From the NCBI GenBank assembly GCA_023411035.1, contig JAEYPE010000079.1, positions 1 to 22,535 of the forward strand: a stretch of 22,535 bases of DNA. The letters run 5' to 3'. Shown here piece after piece: positions 20,690 through 22,535 of this stretch. Position 1 is the stretch's first letter. The number at the start of each line of letters is the position of its first letter. The DNA is from Pseudomonadota bacterium (GTDB lineage Bacteria; Pseudomonadota; Alphaproteobacteria; Azospirillales; Azospirillaceae). Position numbers and translations under genes: made by a program. The notes under the pieces are model-generated. The model worked only from the letters and a program-made list of their open reading frames with translations. It was not told the DNA's origin and did not search any database.

Positions 20690-20983
20690 TCAGGCCGCCT
20701 GCGGCAAGTGGGTGATGCAGTTCTTGGAGCAGACCTTGCCGCAGCTTTCGCAGCCGATGCAGTTGCCGGCGTTCTTGACGCTCATGACCTTCTTCTCGGC
20801 CTCGTCGTCGAAGGCGTCCACGAAGTCGCCGTCCTCGGTGATGCCGATCAGTTCCAGCACGTCGCGGCCGCAGACCTTGAAGCAACGGCCGCAGCCGATG
20901 CACATCTTCTGGTCGATCTTTTCCACGAACTTCGGCGTCCAGGCGGCACCGCCGCGGGTGGTGCCGGTCACGAACTCAGCCAT
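20690..20983 (-). CDS. 2[4Fe-4S] ferredoxin, nif-associated (ferredoxin III type)
   Basis: A 97-residue ferredoxin beginning MAEFVTGTTRGGAAWTPKFV, the N-terminal pattern of the nif-specific ferredoxin III family (FdxB type). The first cluster motif is C28-x2-C31-x2-C34-x3-C38 (CIGCGRCFKVCGRDV). The second is C75-x2-C78-x2-C81-x3-C85, with an additional Cys89 (CIGCESCGKVCSKNC). The acidic insert between them (about 45-68) is typical of this subfamily. It probably donates electrons to nitrogenase or to cofactor assembly. In Azospirillum this position was, as I recall, called fdxA, while homologues elsewhere are fdxB, so I leave the symbol empty. The DUF683 gene precedes it by 45 bp. Confidence 0.94.
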   Translation of the reverse strand: MAEFVTGTTRGGAAWTPKFVEKIDQKMCIGCGRCFKVCGRDVLELIGITEDGDFVDAFDDEAEKKVMSVKNAGNCIGCESCGKVCSKNCITHLPQAA

Positions 20984-21028
20984 CGTCTGCTCCTCAATCG
21001 GGCTTGCTGTTGTGTCGTTTGTCGATGC

Positions 21029-21235
21029 TCAGGCGGACGCCTTCTCCAGCGCCTTCAACTCGGCGCGCTTCTCGGTCAGGGTCTTGTAGGCATCGTAGGT
21101 TTCCTGGGCGACCTGGAGGATGGACTGCCAGTTCTGGGGCAATTCTTCCGACAGGTCGTGCAGGTCCATCTTCTTCTGGGTCGCGCGGGCGTTCAGCTTC
21201 TTGACCTCGTCCTTCAGGGCGTCGATGTCGGACAT
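21029..21235 (-). CDS. CCE_0567/DUF683 family small nif protein
   Basis: A 68-residue protein, MSDIDALKDEVKKLNARATQ, with heptad-like helices (KKMDLHDLSEELP, then TYDAYKTLTEKRAELKALEKA). This is the CCE_0567 (DUF683) family, a small two-helix protein found almost always between the DUF269 gene and ferredoxin in nif clusters. It is sometimes described as metal-binding. It has no cysteine. The start at 21235 is 11 bp after the DUF269 gene stop. Its role is not established. Confidence 0.92.
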   Translation of the reverse strand: MSDIDALKDEVKKLNARATQKKMDLHDLSEELPQNWQSILQVAQETYDAYKTLTEKRAELKALEKASA

Positions 21236-21245
21236 GCCGGGAACC

Positions 21246-21710
21246 TCACAGATCGGCGACTTCGGGGTACTTGCGGATCAGCGCCACGGCCTCTTCCACG
21301 ATCTTCGCGCCATCGGCGGCCAGCTTTTCCAGCGACGGGAAGCCGAAGCGGTGGACGTCGCGCAGGTGCTTCGACACGACGACCAGCCGGCCCGTGGTCA
21401 GCACCATGCGGCCGAAGCCCTCGTGGCTCATCTTCATGATGGGGGAGGCGATGTGGCCGGTCTGCTTTTCGACCGTGATGCCCACGGCCTTGTAGAACAG
21501 TTCCAGCCGCCACAGCGTGTCGGGGTCCGGGTCGCCCATGATCGGGATGGCGGCGCGGGCTTCCTTGTCCAGGACGAAGGGGGCGAGGATCGTCTCGTCG
21601 CTCTTGCCCTCCCAGGCGCCGTAGCTGTCTTCGGCGCGGAACAGCATGACCAGAGTCTTCAGGAATTGCGCGGCGAGATCGCTCCCGGCGGCCACGGCGG
21701 TGTCGGTCAT
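21246..21710 (-). CDS. NifX-associated protein (DUF269)
   Basis: A 154-residue nif-cluster protein of the DUF269 (NifX-associated) family: AAQFLKTLVMLFRAEDSYGAWEGKSD, then DPDPDTLWRLELFYKAVG, KMSHEGFGRMVLTTGRLVVVSKHLRDVHRFGF. In diazotrophs it is nearly always directly after nifX and is thought to help FeMo-co assembly; its reaction is unknown. I chose ATG 21710 with GAGGAGG 9 nt ahead. That Shine-Dalgarno lies inside the last codons of nifX, so the two genes are coupled. The extra 11 codons of open frame upstream overlap nifX and lack a good Shine-Dalgarno. Confidence 0.94.
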   Translation of the reverse strand: MTDTAVAAGSDLAAQFLKTLVMLFRAEDSYGAWEGKSDETILAPFVLDKEARAAIPIMGDPDPDTLWRLELFYKAVGITVEKQTGHIASPIMKMSHEGFGRMVLTTGRLVVVSKHLRDVHRFGFPSLEKLAADGAKIVEEAVALIRKYPEVADL

Positions 21711-21714
21711 GCTC

Positions 21715-22200
21715 TCAATCCTCCTCGTCGAACGCGAATTCACCGAATCTCTCTTCGGCGGGCTGCCCGGCGTTCAGCGCCTTGCGCAGCCAGGGCGGCG
21801 GGTTGCCGTTGATGGTTTCGACCAGACGGTCGAGCAGGGTGGTGATGCTGTCGGTGGCCTCCACCTTCACGGGGTGAATCTTCTTCGCCACCACGCGGGC
21901 GGCGGCGGAGGCGCCGATGGCCGACAGGTAGACGATGGCGACGTCGGCCAGCGCGTCCAGCTTCGGGACCAGCTTGTCCTCGTTGCCGTCCTCGAACATC
22001 GAGCCGCCGAACTGGCAGGTCTCGACCATTTTGTAGCCGGCCTTGTCCACCTCATAGATCACGATGTTCTTGGCCCAGCCGAAATGCGCATCGACGTGCT
22101 GCATGTCCTGGGTGCAGAAAGCGACCTTCATGTACCCTCCTTTGCGGGGCCGGCCTTCCTCGGCCTGGCCCACCACGCTCAGCCGGCGCTGCATCCGCAT
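21715..22200 (-). CDS. nifX: NifX, FeMo-co precursor carrier
   Basis: NifX binds FeMo-co precursors (NifB-co, VK-cluster) and passes them to NifEN. It has 161 residues: a short lead (MRMQRRLSVVGQAEEG), then the NifX/NafY-type domain MKVAFCTQDMQHVDAHFGWAKNIVIYEVDKAG, followed by QFGGSMFEDGNEDKLVPKLDALADVAIVYLSAIG and PPWLRKALNAG, which are hallmarks of NifX. The C-terminus is acidic (EERFGEFAFDEED). ATG 22200 has GGGAG 6 nt ahead and overlaps the end of nifN by 22 bp; ATG 22194 would also fit. Confidence 0.95.
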   Translation of the reverse strand: MRMQRRLSVVGQAEEGRPRKGGYMKVAFCTQDMQHVDAHFGWAKNIVIYEVDKAGYKMVETCQFGGSMFEDGNEDKLVPKLDALADVAIVYLSAIGASAAARVVAKKIHPVKVEATDSITTLLDRLVETINGNPPPWLRKALNAGQPAEERFGEFAFDEED

Positions 22201-22535
22201 GATCCGCTCCCGCAGTGCTGGCCATGTTCATGCTCCTGGCCGGTCCCGTGGCCGTCGTGGTCCATCTCGCGGGACAGGAACAGGTTGCCGATCTCGAACA
22301 GAAGCTCGCGGGTGCCGCGGTAGCCGACATGGACCTTCAGCCCGGCGCCCAGGCGGTCGAACATGGGCAGGCCCATGCGGTGAAGCGGCACGCCGATGCG
22401 CGCCGCACCCTGGCGCCCGTGCGAATTGGACACGATCAGGTCGGCGTCGCGGGCCAGCGTCTCCACGTCGGAATGATCGCCGACCATGACGGTCGCGGCC
22501 TTCAGCTTCTCCAGAACGGCGGTCTGGGTGGGGGA
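22179..22535 (-). CDS. nifN: NifN, C-terminal part (runs off right edge)
   Basis: The last 118 residues of NifN, the beta-type subunit of the NifEN scaffold on which the FeMo-co precursor is completed. The visible sequence includes KLKAATVMVGDHSDVETLARDADLIVSNSHGRQGAARIGVPLHRMGLPMFDRLGAGLKVHVGYRGTRELLFEIGNLF, shown here only to name its segments: the VGDHSD, SNSHGR and YRGTRELLFEIGN blocks are the NifN/NifK-fold C-terminal pattern. After these comes an unusual metal-ligand-rich tail (six His, three Cys within about 26 residues, HDGHGTGQEHEHGQHC then CGC). The last codons overlap nifX. The N-terminal three quarters lie outside the window. Confidence 0.95.
   Translation of the reverse strand, partial: SPTQTAVLEKLKAATVMVGDHSDVETLARDADLIVSNSHGRQGAARIGVPLHRMGLPMFDRLGAGLKVHVGYRGTRELLFEIGNLFLSREMDHDGHGTGQEHEHGQHCGSGSCGCSAG

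Overview
The window is high-GC alphaproteobacterial DNA. Its gene content and order (nifENX–orf–orf–fdx–nifQ, a nifUSV-type cluster and fixABCX) best match an Azospirillum-type free-living diazotroph. That assignment rests on recalled family gene orders; no search was run.

Left part (1-8825), mostly housekeeping or regulatory genes. The N-terminal 265 residues of malate synthase G (glcB, minus) run off the left edge. It is divergent from a RecD2-type helicase gene. Next come a tandem cold-shock-domain protein with a strong intrinsic terminator, a Crp/Fnr-family regulator closely followed by an MT-A70 adenine methyltransferase, and a 995-residue hybrid histidine kinase (REC-DUF3369-HisKA-HATPase-pseudoREC-REC-HPt).

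Right part (about 8875-22535), the nitrogen-fixation island, almost all on the minus strand. In order of transcription from the right edge it holds two visible units. Unit one is nifN (C-terminal end only)-nifX-NifX-associated DUF269 gene-CCE_0567/DUF683 gene-fdx-nifQ. Unit two is nifIscA (HesB-like)-nifU-nifS-nifV-nifW, headed by a perfect sigma-54 -24/-12 promoter, an IHF consensus and a NifA upstream activator sequence (UAS). A third unit, fixA-fixB-fixC-fixX, has its own sigma-54 promoter and UAS and ends at a 13-bp hairpin terminator. A 99-codon gene of unknown function lies beyond that terminator on the same strand.

How the genes work together: NifU and NifS, probably with NifIscA, build Fe-S clusters for nitrogenase. 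NifV makes homocitrate and NifQ delivers molybdenum for FeMo-co. NifN (with NifE) and NifX act in FeMo-co assembly. NifW protects or matures the MoFe protein. FixABCX bifurcates NADH electrons to supply low-potential reductant, and the 2[4Fe-4S] ferredoxin is a likely carrier.

Two plus-strand genes interrupt this pattern, both with TPR-like sequence: a 573-residue TPR/glycosyltransferase-like protein and a 165-residue helical-repeat protein. Each starts divergently from one of the two NifA/sigma-54 regions and ends tail-to-tail with the next nif unit. They are the best candidates here for undescribed nif-associated functions. The two nif promoters also share a 23-bp A/T-rich block (19/23 identical) whose distance from the -24 element differs by exactly 11 bp, about one helical turn.
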